The position numbers and the translations under genes are program-made. 64,000 nt of DNA from Xylanibacter ruminicola (lineage in GTDB: Bacteria > Bacteroidota > Bacteroidia > Bacteroidales > Bacteroidaceae): positions 268,961 through 332,960 of the forward strand of contig SUYC01000002.1 of the NCBI GenBank assembly GCA_015060625.1, in the 5' to 3' direction. The notes under the pieces are model-generated. The model searched no databases. It was not told the DNA's origin and saw only the letters and a list, made by a program, of their open reading frames with translations. How positions within the stretch are numbered: position 1 is the stretch's first letter; the number at the start of each line of letters is the position of its first letter. Below are positions 52,902 through 63,458 of this stretch, piece by piece.

Positions 52902-55900
52902 ATGAAAAGATATTTATTGACCATGCTGATTGCTGTGGTAGCGCTGGCTGTTAAAGCTCAGAATATTACGGTGAAAGGTAATGTAATAGAAACGGCTACC
53001 AATGAGCCTCTTATTGGAGCAACTGTAAAAGTGAAAGGTACAGGACATGGTACAGTGACCGACTTCAATGGCGACTATACCATCAGCGTTGACAAGAATG
53101 CGACTCTGGTTTTTTCTTCTATAGGGTATAAGTCTGTAGAGAAGGCTGTTAAAGGTCAGACGATTATTAACGTATCACTTGATGATGAGGCTAACGACCT
53201 GAATGAGGTTGTAGTCATCGGTTATGGTGTAGCAAAGAAAGGCGACCTGACGAGTAGTATCTCTGCTATTAAGGGTGAAAAGCTGGAAAAACTCTCTACC
53301 GGTAACGTGATGAATGCGCTTCAGGGACAGGTTAATGGTGTTCAGGTGACAGGTGCCGGTGGCCCTGGTGCTACGCCTCGCGTTATCATCCGTGGTGTAT
53401 CAACCATCAATGGTTCTGACCCTCTGTATGTTGTTGATGGTATGCCTGTAGGCACCAATATCAACTTCCTGAATCAGAATGATATTGAGTCGATGCAGGT
53501 CCTGAAAGATGCTTCGGCTAGCGCTATCTATGGTACACGTGCTTCGAATGGTGTGGTACTTATCACTACCAAGAAGGGCTCTGCAGGTGCTACCAAGTTC
53601 ACTGCCTCGGCTACAGTTGGTTTCCAGACCCTTTCTAAGCCTGATATTGCTGGTGCTGCTGAATATGAAAAGGTGTATAATGCCCGTTATACCAATGATG
53701 GTCAGGTGTCTCCATTCAAGGGCGGTAGCAACACCGATTGGTGGGACGAGGTTATCAAGGGCACTGCTCTCCAGCAAAACTATAACTTCGGTTTCTCTGG
53801 CGGTAATGATAAGTTCATATACTCTTCAAACATTGGCTACTATCGTCAGGACTCACAGTATAAGACTGGCTACTGGCAGAAATTGTCAGCTCGTTTCTCT
53901 ATGGAGTACAATTTTAATAAGATTGTAAAGGCTGGTATCGACCTGACACCACGTTATGAGAACTGGGATAACACCCCAGGTCTGATGGGGGCAGTGATGG
54001 GTATGGACCCCACCACGCCAATCTATCGTCCTGAAAGCGAGTGGGATAGCAACCCTTATAGCCATTATGCACGTTCTAACAACAACCAGGAGTGGAACCC
54101 CGTTGCATCAATGAACCGTTTGGACGCTGGCGCTGACGAGTATGGACTGCTGGCAACACCATTTGTTAGCATCACTCCAATTGCAGGTCTTACCTTCCGT
54201 TCGCAGTTTGGTGTTAATGCCCGTTTCCGTTTGACTGATGAGTTCACACCTACCTTCTTTATTGATAATCTTGAGAAGGCTGACCGTAATCAGGCTAAGC
54301 GTACGATGGAGAACTGGGTGGACTGGAACTGGACCAATACCCTGACTTATATAAAGACTTTCAACCAGAAGCACAATCTTAATGTGATGGCTGGTTATAC
54401 AATGGAGCGTTTCCAGGACTACTATCTGCAGGGCTATCGTTACGACATTCCTTCAAATGTAGAGACTCTGCGCTATGTGAGTGCCGGAACTGCTGATGAC
54501 TATGCTAATGGATATAACTCTTATACCAGTCTGATTTCTTATCTCGGACGTGTGATGTATAACTATGCCGAGAAGTATTACTTGACAGCCAGCGTACGTG
54601 TCGATGGCTCATCAAAGTTTGCCAAGGGCAACAAATATGCTACATTCCCTGCTGTTAGTGCTGCATGGCGTATCACAGGCGAGGAGTTTATGAAGAATCA
54701 GAAAGTATTCGATGACCTGAAGCTCCGCCTCGGCTGGGGTAAGGTGGGTAACCAGAATATCGATAACTCTGCATACCTGAGCAGTATTGGTACCATGCGC
54801 TATGTCTTGGGCAACCAGATTGTAGTAGGTTCGCAGGTAAGTGGTATCGGTAACCAGAAACTGAAGTGGGAGACTGTTGAGGATTACAACGTCGGTATCG
54901 ATGCAGCTTTCCTTCAGAGCCGTCTGCGTGTGACTGCCGATTGGTTCCGCAAGACCAGCCATGACATGCTGATGAAGAAGGACAACCTGCTGCTGCTTGG
55001 CTATCCTATGTGGAATGGTCAGATGTGGGAGAACGTTGGTGAGATGCGTGCTACCGGTTGGGAGCTTGGTATTAACTGGCAGGATCGCGCCGGTGATTTC
55101 AACTATGGTGTAGGTGTAAACCTCTCAAGCGTCAAGAACAAGGCCATCACTCTGAATGGTGACTATATCTATACTGGTGGTCATAATGGTGACAACATCA
55201 TCCGCAACGAGGCTGGTCAGCCAATCTCTCAGTTCTATGGATATACTGTTGACGGTATCTTCCAGAACGAGACAGAAGTGCGCTCTTACACCAGTCAGTA
55301 CGGAGAACTGATGCAGCCCAATGCTCAGCCTGGCGACTTCCGCTATAAAGATATTAACCACGATGGTAAGATTAACGAGGCTGATAAGAGCTATATCGGC
55401 AATCCATTCCCCGATTTGATGCTGGGCGTCAACCTGAATGCTTCGTATAAGAACTTTGACTTCTTGGCTCAGTTCTATGGTACATTCGGCAATGATATCT
55501 ATAACCTGAATAAGGACCGTTATTTCGGTACCGATGGTGTAAACGTGATTGCTGGCACTTACGATAAGGCTTGGCGTGCAGACAATACCAATACCGATGT
55601 GCCTCGTCTCTCTGTAAACGATGCTAATGGTAACCACAACAAACCTTCTACATTCTTTGTAGAGGATGGAAGCTATATGCGTCTGAAGTTGCTCCAGATA
55701 GGCTATACCCTGCCTAAGAATGTGCTTGGTCCAAAGGTAACTGCACGCGTTTCTCTCTCGGCTCAGAACCTGTTCACCATCACAGGCTATAGTGGTATGG
55801 ATCCAGAGACAGCTGCTATGGGTAGTGTAACCGAGGCTGGTATCGACTGGACTGGCTATCCTAATCCACGCACCTTCTTGCTGGGCGTAAACCTCAATTT

Positions 55901-55904
55901 CTAA
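52902..55904 (+). CDS. SusC-family TonB-dependent transporter (PUL 3)
   Basis: 1000 residues. Signal peptide (1-20, AVKAQ), carboxypeptidase-regulatory-like domain (about 22-95, NEPLIGATVKVKG), plug domain with VVVIGYGVAKKGDLTSSI, then a beta-barrel ending FLLGVNLNF. It imports the oligosaccharides produced by the surface enzymes of this locus. Its substrate should match that of the two GH30 enzymes downstream. Confidence 0.95.
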   Translation: MKRYLLTMLIAVVALAVKAQNITVKGNVIETATNEPLIGATVKVKGTGHGTVTDFNGDYTISVDKNATLVFSSIGYKSVEKAVKGQTIINVSLDDEANDLNEVVVIGYGVAKKGDLTSSISAIKGEKLEKLSTGNVMNALQGQVNGVQVTGAGGPGATPRVIIRGVSTINGSDPLYVVDGMPVGTNINFLNQNDIESMQVLKDASASAIYGTRASNGVVLITTKKGSAGATKFTASATVGFQTLSKPDIAGAAEYEKVYNARYTNDGQVSPFKGGSNTDWWDEVIKGTALQQNYNFGFSGGNDKFIYSSNIGYYRQDSQYKTGYWQKLSARFSMEYNFNKIVKAGIDLTPRYENWDNTPGLMGAVMGMDPTTPIYRPESEWDSNPYSHYARSNNNQEWNPVASMNRLDAGADEYGLLATPFVSITPIAGLTFRSQFGVNARFRLTDEFTPTFFIDNLEKADRNQAKRTMENWVDWNWTNTLTYIKTFNQKHNLNVMAGYTMERFQDYYLQGYRYDIPSNVETLRYVSAGTADDYANGYNSYTSLISYLGRVMYNYAEKYYLTASVRVDGSSKFAKGNKYATFPAVSAAWRITGEEFMKNQKVFDDLKLRLGWGKVGNQNIDNSAYLSSIGTMRYVLGNQIVVGSQVSGIGNQKLKWETVEDYNVGIDAAFLQSRLRVTADWFRKTSHDMLMKKDNLLLLGYPMWNGQMWENVGEMRATGWELGINWQDRAGDFNYGVGVNLSSVKNKAITLNGDYIYTGGHNGDNIIRNEAGQPISQFYGYTVDGIFQNETEVRSYTSQYGELMQPNAQPGDFRYKDINHDGKINEADKSYIGNPFPDLMLGVNLNASYKNFDFLAQFYGTFGNDIYNLNKDRYFGTDGVNVIAGTYDKAWRADNTNTDVPRLSVNDANGNHNKPSTFFVEDGSYMRLKLLQIGYTLPKNVLGPKVTARVSLSAQNLFTITGYSGMDPETAAMGSVTEAGIDWTGYPNPRTFLLGVNLNF

Positions 55905-55926
55905 TGATTTAAATAGGTATATAGAT

Positions 55927-57516
55927 ATGAAAAAGATATTATTTGGCTTGACATTAGCCGCAGGACTTACGCTGACCAGCTGCTCAAGTTTCCTTGAAGA
56001 GCCAATTCTGGGACAGCAGGATATGAACAACTACTTTGCAACCGAGGATGAGTGTGCAAAGCAGGTGATTGGTTGCTATGCTTATCTGGCATGCGACGAC
56101 TGGTGGCAGATATATAAGCACTATGGACTGGTGGATATGTGTACTGACGATGAGTGGATGGGTAACACCACTCAGGAGCCAGGCGACTACCTCCCTCTGA
56201 GTCATTATACAGGTAATACTATCGAAGGTGGTAATGCTGTTCAGAACTTCTATCAGTATCGTTGGAAGGGTATTCTGCAGTGCAATATTGCTATTCAGAA
56301 AATCCCTGAACTGACATTCAACGATGAGGCTTATAAGAACCGACTGATTGGTGAGGCTAAGTTCCTGCGTGCCTTCATGTTCTTCGATTTGGTGCGTAAC
56401 TTTGGTGGGATGCCTATCGTCGAAGGACTGAAAATGCCAAGTGAGACTCAAGGCATAGAGCGTGCCTCGTTAGCTGATAGCTATGCATTCATTGAGCAAG
56501 ATTTGTTGGATGCTATTGCTGTGCTGCCTGTTCGTTCTGCATATGCAGCTGCCGATATGGGACGTGCTACAAAGGGCGCTGCCCAGGGACTGCTGGGTAA
56601 GGTTTATCTCTATCAGGAGAAGTATAACGAGGCTAAAACACAACTTGATGCCGTTATCAATAGTGGTGAGTATGAACTGCTTGATGACTTTGCTAAGGTA
56701 TGGAGCATGGACTATAATAACTCTAAGGAAGGACTCTTCGAGTTCCAGACCAACGAGGATACCCGTTATGGTGTGGGTGAACGCTTCTCTGTAGTGACTG
56801 GTTCACGCGACGATTCTGGTTGGTCGTGGGGTGGTCCTACCAGCAATCTGGAGAAGGCTTTCAAGGATGCTGGCGATGATATCCGTCTGAAGTACACGAT
56901 TATGCATCATGGTCAGACCGAGGTGCCTGGTGATCCTACCTGGAGCGAGGATAATCCTTATATCATCTCTCCCAGTAAGCATAAGAGTGCACGTGCTAAT
57001 ATGAAACTTTATATTCCTGTTGACCGTCGTCCTTCGCCTTATGATGCAGCTCATATCCCCTTGAACTATCGTGTTCTCCGATATGCCGATGTGTTGCTGA
57101 TGAAGGCCGAGGTAGAGAATGCGTTGGGTAACGACAGTGAGGCTCAGAAGGCTCTGAATCAGGTTCGCGACCGCGTAAATCTCGATCCTGTTACTTCTAC
57201 CGGTAAGGCTCTGCGTGATGCCATCCGTTTGGAGCGCCGTCTGGAGCTGGCGCTTGAGGGTAACCGCTTGTTCGACCTCCGTCGTTGGAAGGATGATAAC
57301 GGCAAGCCTGCTATCTGCAATGTGATGGGACAGAACGGCTCGTTCGTTCGCTACAACACTGTTGAGAGCACTGATGAATGGGAGCTGAGCAACCAGAATG
57401 AGGCATCTAACAAGGGATACAACTTCGACGAGACACGTGACCTGTTATTCCCGATTCCTAATTCTGAGATTACCATGTCAAATGGTAGCATTAAGCAGAA
57501 TCCTGGATATAATTGA
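55927..57516 (+). CDS. SusD-family surface lipoprotein (PUL 3)
   Basis: 529 residues. Lipoprotein signal (LTLTSC, Cys19). SusD core segments include IGEAKFLRAFMFFDLVRNFGGMPI in outline near 140, and the C-terminal NQVRDRVNL, ERRLELALEGNRLFDLRRW and GSIKQNPGYN. It starts 22 bp after susC and forms the importer lid. Confidence 0.95.
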   Translation: MKKILFGLTLAAGLTLTSCSSFLEEPILGQQDMNNYFATEDECAKQVIGCYAYLACDDWWQIYKHYGLVDMCTDDEWMGNTTQEPGDYLPLSHYTGNTIEGGNAVQNFYQYRWKGILQCNIAIQKIPELTFNDEAYKNRLIGEAKFLRAFMFFDLVRNFGGMPIVEGLKMPSETQGIERASLADSYAFIEQDLLDAIAVLPVRSAYAAADMGRATKGAAQGLLGKVYLYQEKYNEAKTQLDAVINSGEYELLDDFAKVWSMDYNNSKEGLFEFQTNEDTRYGVGERFSVVTGSRDDSGWSWGGPTSNLEKAFKDAGDDIRLKYTIMHHGQTEVPGDPTWSEDNPYIISPSKHKSARANMKLYIPVDRRPSPYDAAHIPLNYRVLRYADVLLMKAEVENALGNDSEAQKALNQVRDRVNLDPVTSTGKALRDAIRLERRLELALEGNRLFDLRRWKDDNGKPAICNVMGQNGSFVRYNTVESTDEWELSNQNEASNKGYNFDETRDLLFPIPNSEITMSNGSIKQNPGYN

Positions 57517-57543
57517 TAATAACTATAGATAATTGGTTGAGAA

Positions 57544-59754
57544 ATGAGACGTACCCTGATAGTTTTTGTTAGTGCTATTGTTGCACTGGCAGTAAATGCA
57601 CAGACAACGCTTTTGGCCGACTTCGAAGATGGCTCGGCTGGCAAGTTAAAAATCAACAAGGACTATCAGGGGAGTCTTTTCTCTGTGAAGCCGCGAGTGA
57701 TGGACAATCCGTTGAAGGCGGGTGTCAATACTTCTGAGAAATGCGTTGGTGCAACCAATGTGGCTGATGCCGACTGGTGGAAGAATTTCCTGATTCTTGA
57801 CTTGCAGGAGCCGGTCGTTATCAGTGATGCTAATCGAATTCTTACTTTTATGGCCTATCGCAGTATCCAGCCCAAGGAGATGCGTATAGGTTTTAATACC
57901 TCAGAGGAGAGTGGTCAGCTATATCTGGGTAAACTGGTCACCGATGGTGCTTGGGAACGTATCAGTATAGATATGGCAGCCTTTGCGGGGCAGACACTCA
58001 AGTCTATTTATATCGTGCTGAGCTGTAACTGGAGCGATCCGCGCTCAGGTTGGGGCGAGGCCACCTATTGCTTTGATGACTTCTATCTTGGCGCTGGCGA
58101 GGCATTACCTCCTGCCACTATTAGCATCAATGCTGACCATACCATACAAACCATACAAGATTTCGGTGCCAGCGATTGTTGGACAGCCGAATATGTAAGT
58201 GATTATTTTGGAACTACTGAGAAGGAGAATGCAGCAAGATGGCTCTTCAGTCAGCAGATGGATAATAATGGTAATCCCGAAGGTATTGGCTTGTCGTGCT
58301 GGCGAGTAAACCTCGGTGCCGGTTCGGCATCGCAGGGAACAAATAGTAATATCGACGATGAGACACGCCGTGCGGAGTGCTATCTGAAGGAAGACGGCTC
58401 TTACGACTGGACACGTTGCGACGGGCAGCAGTGGTTTATGAAACAGGCTAAGGAGTATGGTGTTGACCATTTCCTGCTTTTCTCTAATTCGGCACCTGTA
58501 TATTTCACAAAGTCGGGAAAAGCAAATACCAATAATCAGAGCATGAATTGCAATCTTAAAGACGATTGCTATGATGATTTTGCCGACTTCCTGGCTACAA
58601 CAACCAAGCACTTTGTTAATGAGGGCTATCATGTTACCTATATTGATCCGGTGAATGAGCCGCAGTTCGATTGGAAAGATGGTCAGGAAGGTTCACCTTG
58701 GGAGAATGCCAACATATCCAATCTGGTAAAAGAGCTTGATAAGCGCATACAAGCCCAGCAGCTATCGACAAAGATCCTGATTCCTGAGACCGCCACATGG
58801 AATTGTCTGTATGGTGGTAATGAGGCGCGTGCAAATAATCAGTTGAGTGCATTCTTCGATAGCTCCAATTCTACTTATATTGCAGACCTTCCGTCGGTAG
58901 CAAAGGTGGCCGCCGGACATAGTTATTGGACATTCCGTACCAATAATGATCTGAAGGATGTCCGAGAGCGTGTGCGAGACGAAGCTGCTAAATACGGTGT
59001 GGAGGTGATGCAAACAGAGTGGTCTATGCTGGATGCTGCACCTGAGACATCTGCAGGTTTTCCTGCATCCTATGATGCTGCCTCCAAGATGGATATTGCA
59101 CTTTATCTTGGGAAACTCATCTATTGTGATCTGGTTTATGGTAATATGACGGGTTGGTCGTATTGGACAGCATTCGCTCAGGAGAAGTGGAGTCAGAAGA
59201 ATCGATTCTATCTTATCCGTATGAATGCTAAGGGAGATACTGGCGAAGAGAGTTATGGTGACATCAAGAAAGGGGGTACACTTACTGCTGATAAAAATCT
59301 GTGGGTACTGGGTAATTATAGTCGCTTTATCCGTCCGGGGTATAAACGTCTGGAGGTGAATGGTGCCGACGAACTCAATGGGTTGATGGCTTCATCATGG
59401 CTCTCGCCCGACGCCAAGACACTGGTGACGGTACTTGTCAATATGAGCCGTGGTAGTCGCAAAATAGATTTGTCTCTTTCCGACAGTCATGTAGAGGGCG
59501 TTAAGACATATGTCACAGATAAAGATCACGACCTACAGTATGATGCAACAAGCAACGATGCTGCGAATATGGAGATCCCGGCTCGTTCGGTTGTCACGGT
59601 GGTGATGTCTCTTGGTCAGTCGAGTGGCATTAGTGATGTTAAGGCTCTGCCAACAGTCAATGACGGCAAAACATGGTCACTTAGCGGTCGCCAAGTAAAT
59701 AATCCACAAAAAGGTATATTTATCAGAAACGGAAAGAAATACATATTGAAATGA
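57544..59754 (+). CDS. GH30-family glycosidase with N-terminal beta domain and secretion-like tail
   Basis: 736 residues. Signal peptide (1-19, AVNAQ), an N-terminal beta-sandwich (about 25-190) resembling a carbohydrate-binding module, and a GH30 barrel plus side domain (about 195-685). Probable catalytic residues are Glu372 in DPVNEPQFDW (acid/base) and Glu492 in VMQTEWSML (nucleophile). The last 40 residues (WSLSGRQVNNPQKG, then IFIRNGKKYILK) match the short tail of the amylase in this window. Among GH30 activities, endo-beta-1,6-galactanase is my favoured guess from the locus; beta-1,6-glucanase or xylanase cannot be excluded. Confidence 0.85.
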   Translation: MRRTLIVFVSAIVALAVNAQTTLLADFEDGSAGKLKINKDYQGSLFSVKPRVMDNPLKAGVNTSEKCVGATNVADADWWKNFLILDLQEPVVISDANRILTFMAYRSIQPKEMRIGFNTSEESGQLYLGKLVTDGAWERISIDMAAFAGQTLKSIYIVLSCNWSDPRSGWGEATYCFDDFYLGAGEALPPATISINADHTIQTIQDFGASDCWTAEYVSDYFGTTEKENAARWLFSQQMDNNGNPEGIGLSCWRVNLGAGSASQGTNSNIDDETRRAECYLKEDGSYDWTRCDGQQWFMKQAKEYGVDHFLLFSNSAPVYFTKSGKANTNNQSMNCNLKDDCYDDFADFLATTTKHFVNEGYHVTYIDPVNEPQFDWKDGQEGSPWENANISNLVKELDKRIQAQQLSTKILIPETATWNCLYGGNEARANNQLSAFFDSSNSTYIADLPSVAKVAAGHSYWTFRTNNDLKDVRERVRDEAAKYGVEVMQTEWSMLDAAPETSAGFPASYDAASKMDIALYLGKLIYCDLVYGNMTGWSYWTAFAQEKWSQKNRFYLIRMNAKGDTGEESYGDIKKGGTLTADKNLWVLGNYSRFIRPGYKRLEVNGADELNGLMASSWLSPDAKTLVTVLVNMSRGSRKIDLSLSDSHVEGVKTYVTDKDHDLQYDATSNDAANMEIPARSVVTVVMSLGQSSGISDVKALPTVNDGKTWSLSGRQVNNPQKGIFIRNGKKYILK

Positions 59755-61271
59755 AACACTATATCAGCTTATTGATGCTGGCAACTGCTATGGGGTGCCA
59801 AGCTCAGACATTTACAATTCAGACTAATGAGCCTCGGCAGACGATTCGCCATTTTGGCGCTTCAGATGCCTGGTCAATGCAGTTTATTGGCCTTTGGGAC
59901 AATGAAGCAGAGCAGCAGAAGGTGGCCGACTGGCTCTTCTCTACCGAGAATGATGCACAGGGTAAGCCTCGTGGCATCGGACTCAGCGTGTGGCGTTTCA
60001 ATCTGGGAGCTGGTAGTGCAGAACAGGGCGATGCTTCGCAGATTAATCCTGGTACCCGTACGGAGTGTTTCCTTAAAGCCGACGGCACTTACGACTGGAC
60101 TAAGCAGCCCGGACAACGTAAGTTCCTGCGTATGGCCAAGGAGCGCGGTGTGCCCCATTTCCTGGCATTCCTGAATTCCGCTCCAGTATATTTCACTCAG
60201 AACGGACTGGCCACTAATACTGGTCGCGGAGGTAATATCAACCTGAAGGATGACTGCTATGATGATTTTGCTAAGTTCATGGCTACGGCGGTGAAAGGCA
60301 TAGAGCAGCATGATGGTATCCACTTTGATTATCTCTGTCCAGTGAACGAACCTGATGGTCATTGGAACTGGCTGGGCCCCAAACAGGAAGGTTCGCCTGC
60401 CACTAATCGGGAGATAGCCCGACTGGTGCGCGAGACTGGTAAGGCCTTTAAGAAACAGGGGCTTTCCACACAGATTATTGTCGATGAGTCGAGCGATTTG
60501 CGCTGTATGCTGGCTACTCATGAGACCAACTGGGAGCGTGGCTATCAGATACGCACCTTCTTCTCGAAGGATAGTGTCAAGACTTATTTGGGGAATGTGC
60601 CTAACGTGCCCAAACTCATGGTGGGTCATAGTTATTGGACTAATACCCCGGTGCCCTATATGCGACAGATTCGTGAACAGTTGCGTGATTCTATCGCGAA
60701 GTATGGTTTGAAGTTCTGGCAGACAGAACTCTGCATCATGGGTAATGATGAAGAGATTGGTGGTGGCGGTGGTTACGATTTCTCAATGAAAACCGCTCTT
60801 TATGTAGCTCGTGTTATTCATCACGACCTGGTCTTTGCCGATGCTGAGAGTTGGTCATGGTGGCGCTCTGTTGGCGAGGATTATAAGGACGGTTTGATTC
60901 GCGTCTATACCAAGGATGGCATGAAGAGTGGTTATACCGTTGATTCACGCCTGATGTGGGCACTTGGCAACTACAGTCGTTTTATTCGTCCTGGTGCTGT
61001 GCGTTACGAGGTCAGCTCATCGGCCGATTTCGATCCGTATGGTGTGATGTGCTCAGCCTATCTGAATGCCGATGGCAGCTGGGTGGTAGTGGCCATCAAC
61101 TACAGCGAGGACCTGAAGCCTCTGTCGCTTGGGTTCTCTGATGCATCCAAGGCGCAGTGGCAGATGTATCGCACATCCGATGTTTCGGGCGAAACACTCA
61201 AGCCCGTTGGCGTTACCTCTGGTGCCGTGCAACTCGCCCCTCGCAGCATCACCACCTTCGTCAGGAAATAG
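59751..61271 (+). CDS. GH30-family glycosidase, single domain
   Basis: 506 residues. Signal peptide with a cysteine near its end (MGCQAQ); a lipoprotein is possible but lacks the acidic export signal, so it is probably periplasmic. The whole protein is one GH30 unit: HFGASDAWSMQF near the start, Glu200 in CPVNEPDGHWNW (acid/base) and Glu326 in FWQTELCIM (nucleophile). It overlaps the preceding GH30 gene by four bases (ATGA) and is a diverged paralogue of it without the N-terminal domain or tail. The surface/periplasm split suggests sequential action on one polysaccharide. It ends 7 bp from the convergent VapE-like gene. Confidence 0.85.
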   Translation: MKHYISLLMLATAMGCQAQTFTIQTNEPRQTIRHFGASDAWSMQFIGLWDNEAEQQKVADWLFSTENDAQGKPRGIGLSVWRFNLGAGSAEQGDASQINPGTRTECFLKADGTYDWTKQPGQRKFLRMAKERGVPHFLAFLNSAPVYFTQNGLATNTGRGGNINLKDDCYDDFAKFMATAVKGIEQHDGIHFDYLCPVNEPDGHWNWLGPKQEGSPATNREIARLVRETGKAFKKQGLSTQIIVDESSDLRCMLATHETNWERGYQIRTFFSKDSVKTYLGNVPNVPKLMVGHSYWTNTPVPYMRQIREQLRDSIAKYGLKFWQTELCIMGNDEEIGGGGGYDFSMKTALYVARVIHHDLVFADAESWSWWRSVGEDYKDGLIRVYTKDGMKSGYTVDSRLMWALGNYSRFIRPGAVRYEVSSSADFDPYGVMCSAYLNADGSWVVVAINYSEDLKPLSLGFSDASKAQWQMYRTSDVSGETLKPVGVTSGAVQLAPRSITTFVRK

Positions 61272-61278
61272 AATTCTT

Positions 61279-63429
61279 CTAACGTTCTTTTACCCAGTAA
61301 ACCCAGCCGCGGGTTTTGCGCTCGCTCTCGAAACAGTATTCGGGGCGACTGAGGTACTGACCGATTTTTACCAGTGTGCCTTCGTCGGGCTGGAAAGCAC
61401 CCTTGAAGGCTTGCTTCATGCGTTCGGCAATGTCTTTTACCGATACCCATCGGCCGTTCTCGGGGGTGGTCTTGGGGCTGCCATCGGGTTTCTCGTAGAG
61501 CGATAGCAGCATCTCGCCCAGACCGTTCATCCGCTGATAGCGCAGGTTGTGCTGCATCAGGGCGGCTTCTTCGTCCTTGGTCAGGAAGTAGCGTTCGCGC
61601 TGCTGCTCCACCTCGTACTTCAACTGGGCATAGAGCTGACCGTAATCTACTGGCGTCTCGAAATCGATGTTGCCATCTACCATCACACAGATAAATCGTC
61701 GGCTACCCGTGGGGTCGGTCAGCGGCATAATCTCGTTGGTGGTGCCAATGAACGAGGCATAGCGACGGTGACTGGAATAGGCGGTGCCATAAGGCGGACG
61801 GTATTTTACGTCGGAGGTGGATACAAGGTACTTTAGAACCACCTGCTGGCGCTGGGTAATCTTGTCGAACTCGTCGAGATTGATGAGCGCAAACGAGGTG
61901 AGACCCAGATTCAGGTCGTGCTCGTTCTTAAAGTTGATGCGGTCGTTGTAATACTCCCGTTGCTCGCGTGGTAGCAGGATGCGGCAGAAACTGGATTTGC
62001 CACAGCCCTGTCGGCCAATCAGAAGCGGTACGAGGGCATTACCCGTTAGCTGACCTTTACCTTTCCACATGGCCACCATGGATCGCATCCATATATGAAA
62101 TAGGTGTGGCCACTCAGCATAGTCGGTCTTGATGCGACGGGCCAGTGCCTCAACACGGTCGGTACCATCCCATTTGGGCAGATGTTCCAGAAAATCGTCC
62201 ATCGGGTCGTAAAGTTCAATGTCGTTAGAGTTGACATAGCGCATGATGTCCTTGTCCCAGCATTTGATGCCCTGCGACAAGGCATTGATGGTGATAGAGT
62301 TGCGGGCTTCGGTGGTCAGGTCTTGGAAGTTGAATCCCAGTCCTGTCTTCATGCGATATTCGGCCACGCCACGCATCACGTTCTTGCGCAGTTCGTAATT
62401 GGCATTCAGAAACATGTCGATCTTCATCATCATCAGTGTCTCCGCAGGGATGTTTTTCAGTGGCTTGGCCATATTCTTGCGCTTGTAGTACTGCCGTTCG
62501 TGCTCCTCGCGATAGGCGTTCTCGAAAATCTTTTCAACCACATCGGGGTGCTTGCCGTAGGTCAGGCTGATGAGTGTGCGGCGCCGACAGAAGGCCATGT
62601 CGAGTCCCGACTCGCGGCAGTATTCGGCCAGTCGGCTCACAATCAGTTCGTTACGTTCTTCTTCGTCGGTAATGCCTACGGTATCGTCGTAAGCCTTCGA
62701 TAGGTTGTACTGATAGATGATGCACATCGAGTGGAAACGACTTCGACCAGGTACAATCTCATCGGGCAGCGGGTCGGCGGGCTGGATGGGTTTGAGTGCT
62801 TTCGCCAGACTGGAGGTGTCGGTATAGAATGGCTGGGCCGATGGGTTATAACACAGATCGGCATCGGCACCGATATAGCAGGTGCGCTCCAGATAGGGCT
62901 CCAGCTTATCGATGGTTACACCCAACTGGGCGTTATACACCATACGGGCTTTTTCGTACAGGTTCAGGTGGAATTTTTTGATTTCGTCTTCGTCTTCGGG
63001 CAGTCCGCCATCAAACAGCTCGCCGCGGCATCCTATTTTCACGCTTCGACCGCTGGCGCCTACAAAAGCCAATAGCGTTTGTGGCATCAGGGCGGCTCCC
63101 TGACGGATGGCTACAGCTTCGTCGTAGCTGGTAAGGTTGTTGACTTCGAGCAGTACGATACCTGTGTACTGCTTGCGGATGCGCTGGTGGTTGCGGTTTT
63201 CCATTTCGCTGGCGAAACAGATGCGAGGCACCTTGTCGGTAAAAGTGTTGGCACCTTCTACGCTGCCGTCGTCTCGACGCTTCAGTTCTGTGTGCAACGA
63301 AATGCCGCGTACCATATCAATGGCTTTGGCATACTCACCTTGCTGTATGATCCGTACTGCCTCTGAAAGCTCCAAAACCTTGAGCGTTTCAGCATTGCGA
63401 TAGTTCTTGACAATAGTAATTTTAGTCAT
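61279..63429 (-). CDS. VirE N-terminal / VapE-like P-loop protein (BT4734-like)
   Basis: 716 residues from the ATG at 63429; a longer frame to 63489 spans the -7 box. The first half (about 40-330) resembles the BT4734-like and VirE N-terminal region (primase-like, no clear catalytic motif recognised). The second half (about 390-690) is a VapE-type superfamily 3 helicase-like ATPase with Walker A GRQGCGKSS (Lys478), Walker B-like FALINLDEFD and sensor region FIGTTNEIMPL. Such proteins are common in Bacteroidales accessory regions, often near DUF4248 and HU-like genes, and related ones replicate mobile elements. Its role here is unknown. The upstream 570 bp contain repeated motifs. Confidence 0.82.
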   Translation of the reverse strand: MTKITIVKNYRNAETLKVLELSEAVRIIQQGEYAKAIDMVRGISLHTELKRRDDGSVEGANTFTDKVPRICFASEMENRNHQRIRKQYTGIVLLEVNNLTSYDEAVAIRQGAALMPQTLLAFVGASGRSVKIGCRGELFDGGLPEDEDEIKKFHLNLYEKARMVYNAQLGVTIDKLEPYLERTCYIGADADLCYNPSAQPFYTDTSSLAKALKPIQPADPLPDEIVPGRSRFHSMCIIYQYNLSKAYDDTVGITDEEERNELIVSRLAEYCRESGLDMAFCRRRTLISLTYGKHPDVVEKIFENAYREEHERQYYKRKNMAKPLKNIPAETLMMMKIDMFLNANYELRKNVMRGVAEYRMKTGLGFNFQDLTTEARNSITINALSQGIKCWDKDIMRYVNSNDIELYDPMDDFLEHLPKWDGTDRVEALARRIKTDYAEWPHLFHIWMRSMVAMWKGKGQLTGNALVPLLIGRQGCGKSSFCRILLPREQREYYNDRINFKNEHDLNLGLTSFALINLDEFDKITQRQQVVLKYLVSTSDVKYRPPYGTAYSSHRRYASFIGTTNEIMPLTDPTGSRRFICVMVDGNIDFETPVDYGQLYAQLKYEVEQQRERYFLTKDEEAALMQHNLRYQRMNGLGEMLLSLYEKPDGSPKTTPENGRWVSVKDIAERMKQAFKGAFQPDEGTLVKIGQYLSRPEYCFESERKTRGWVYWVKER

Positions 63430-63458
63430 TGTTTTATTGCTTATTTGTTGTGATGTTG

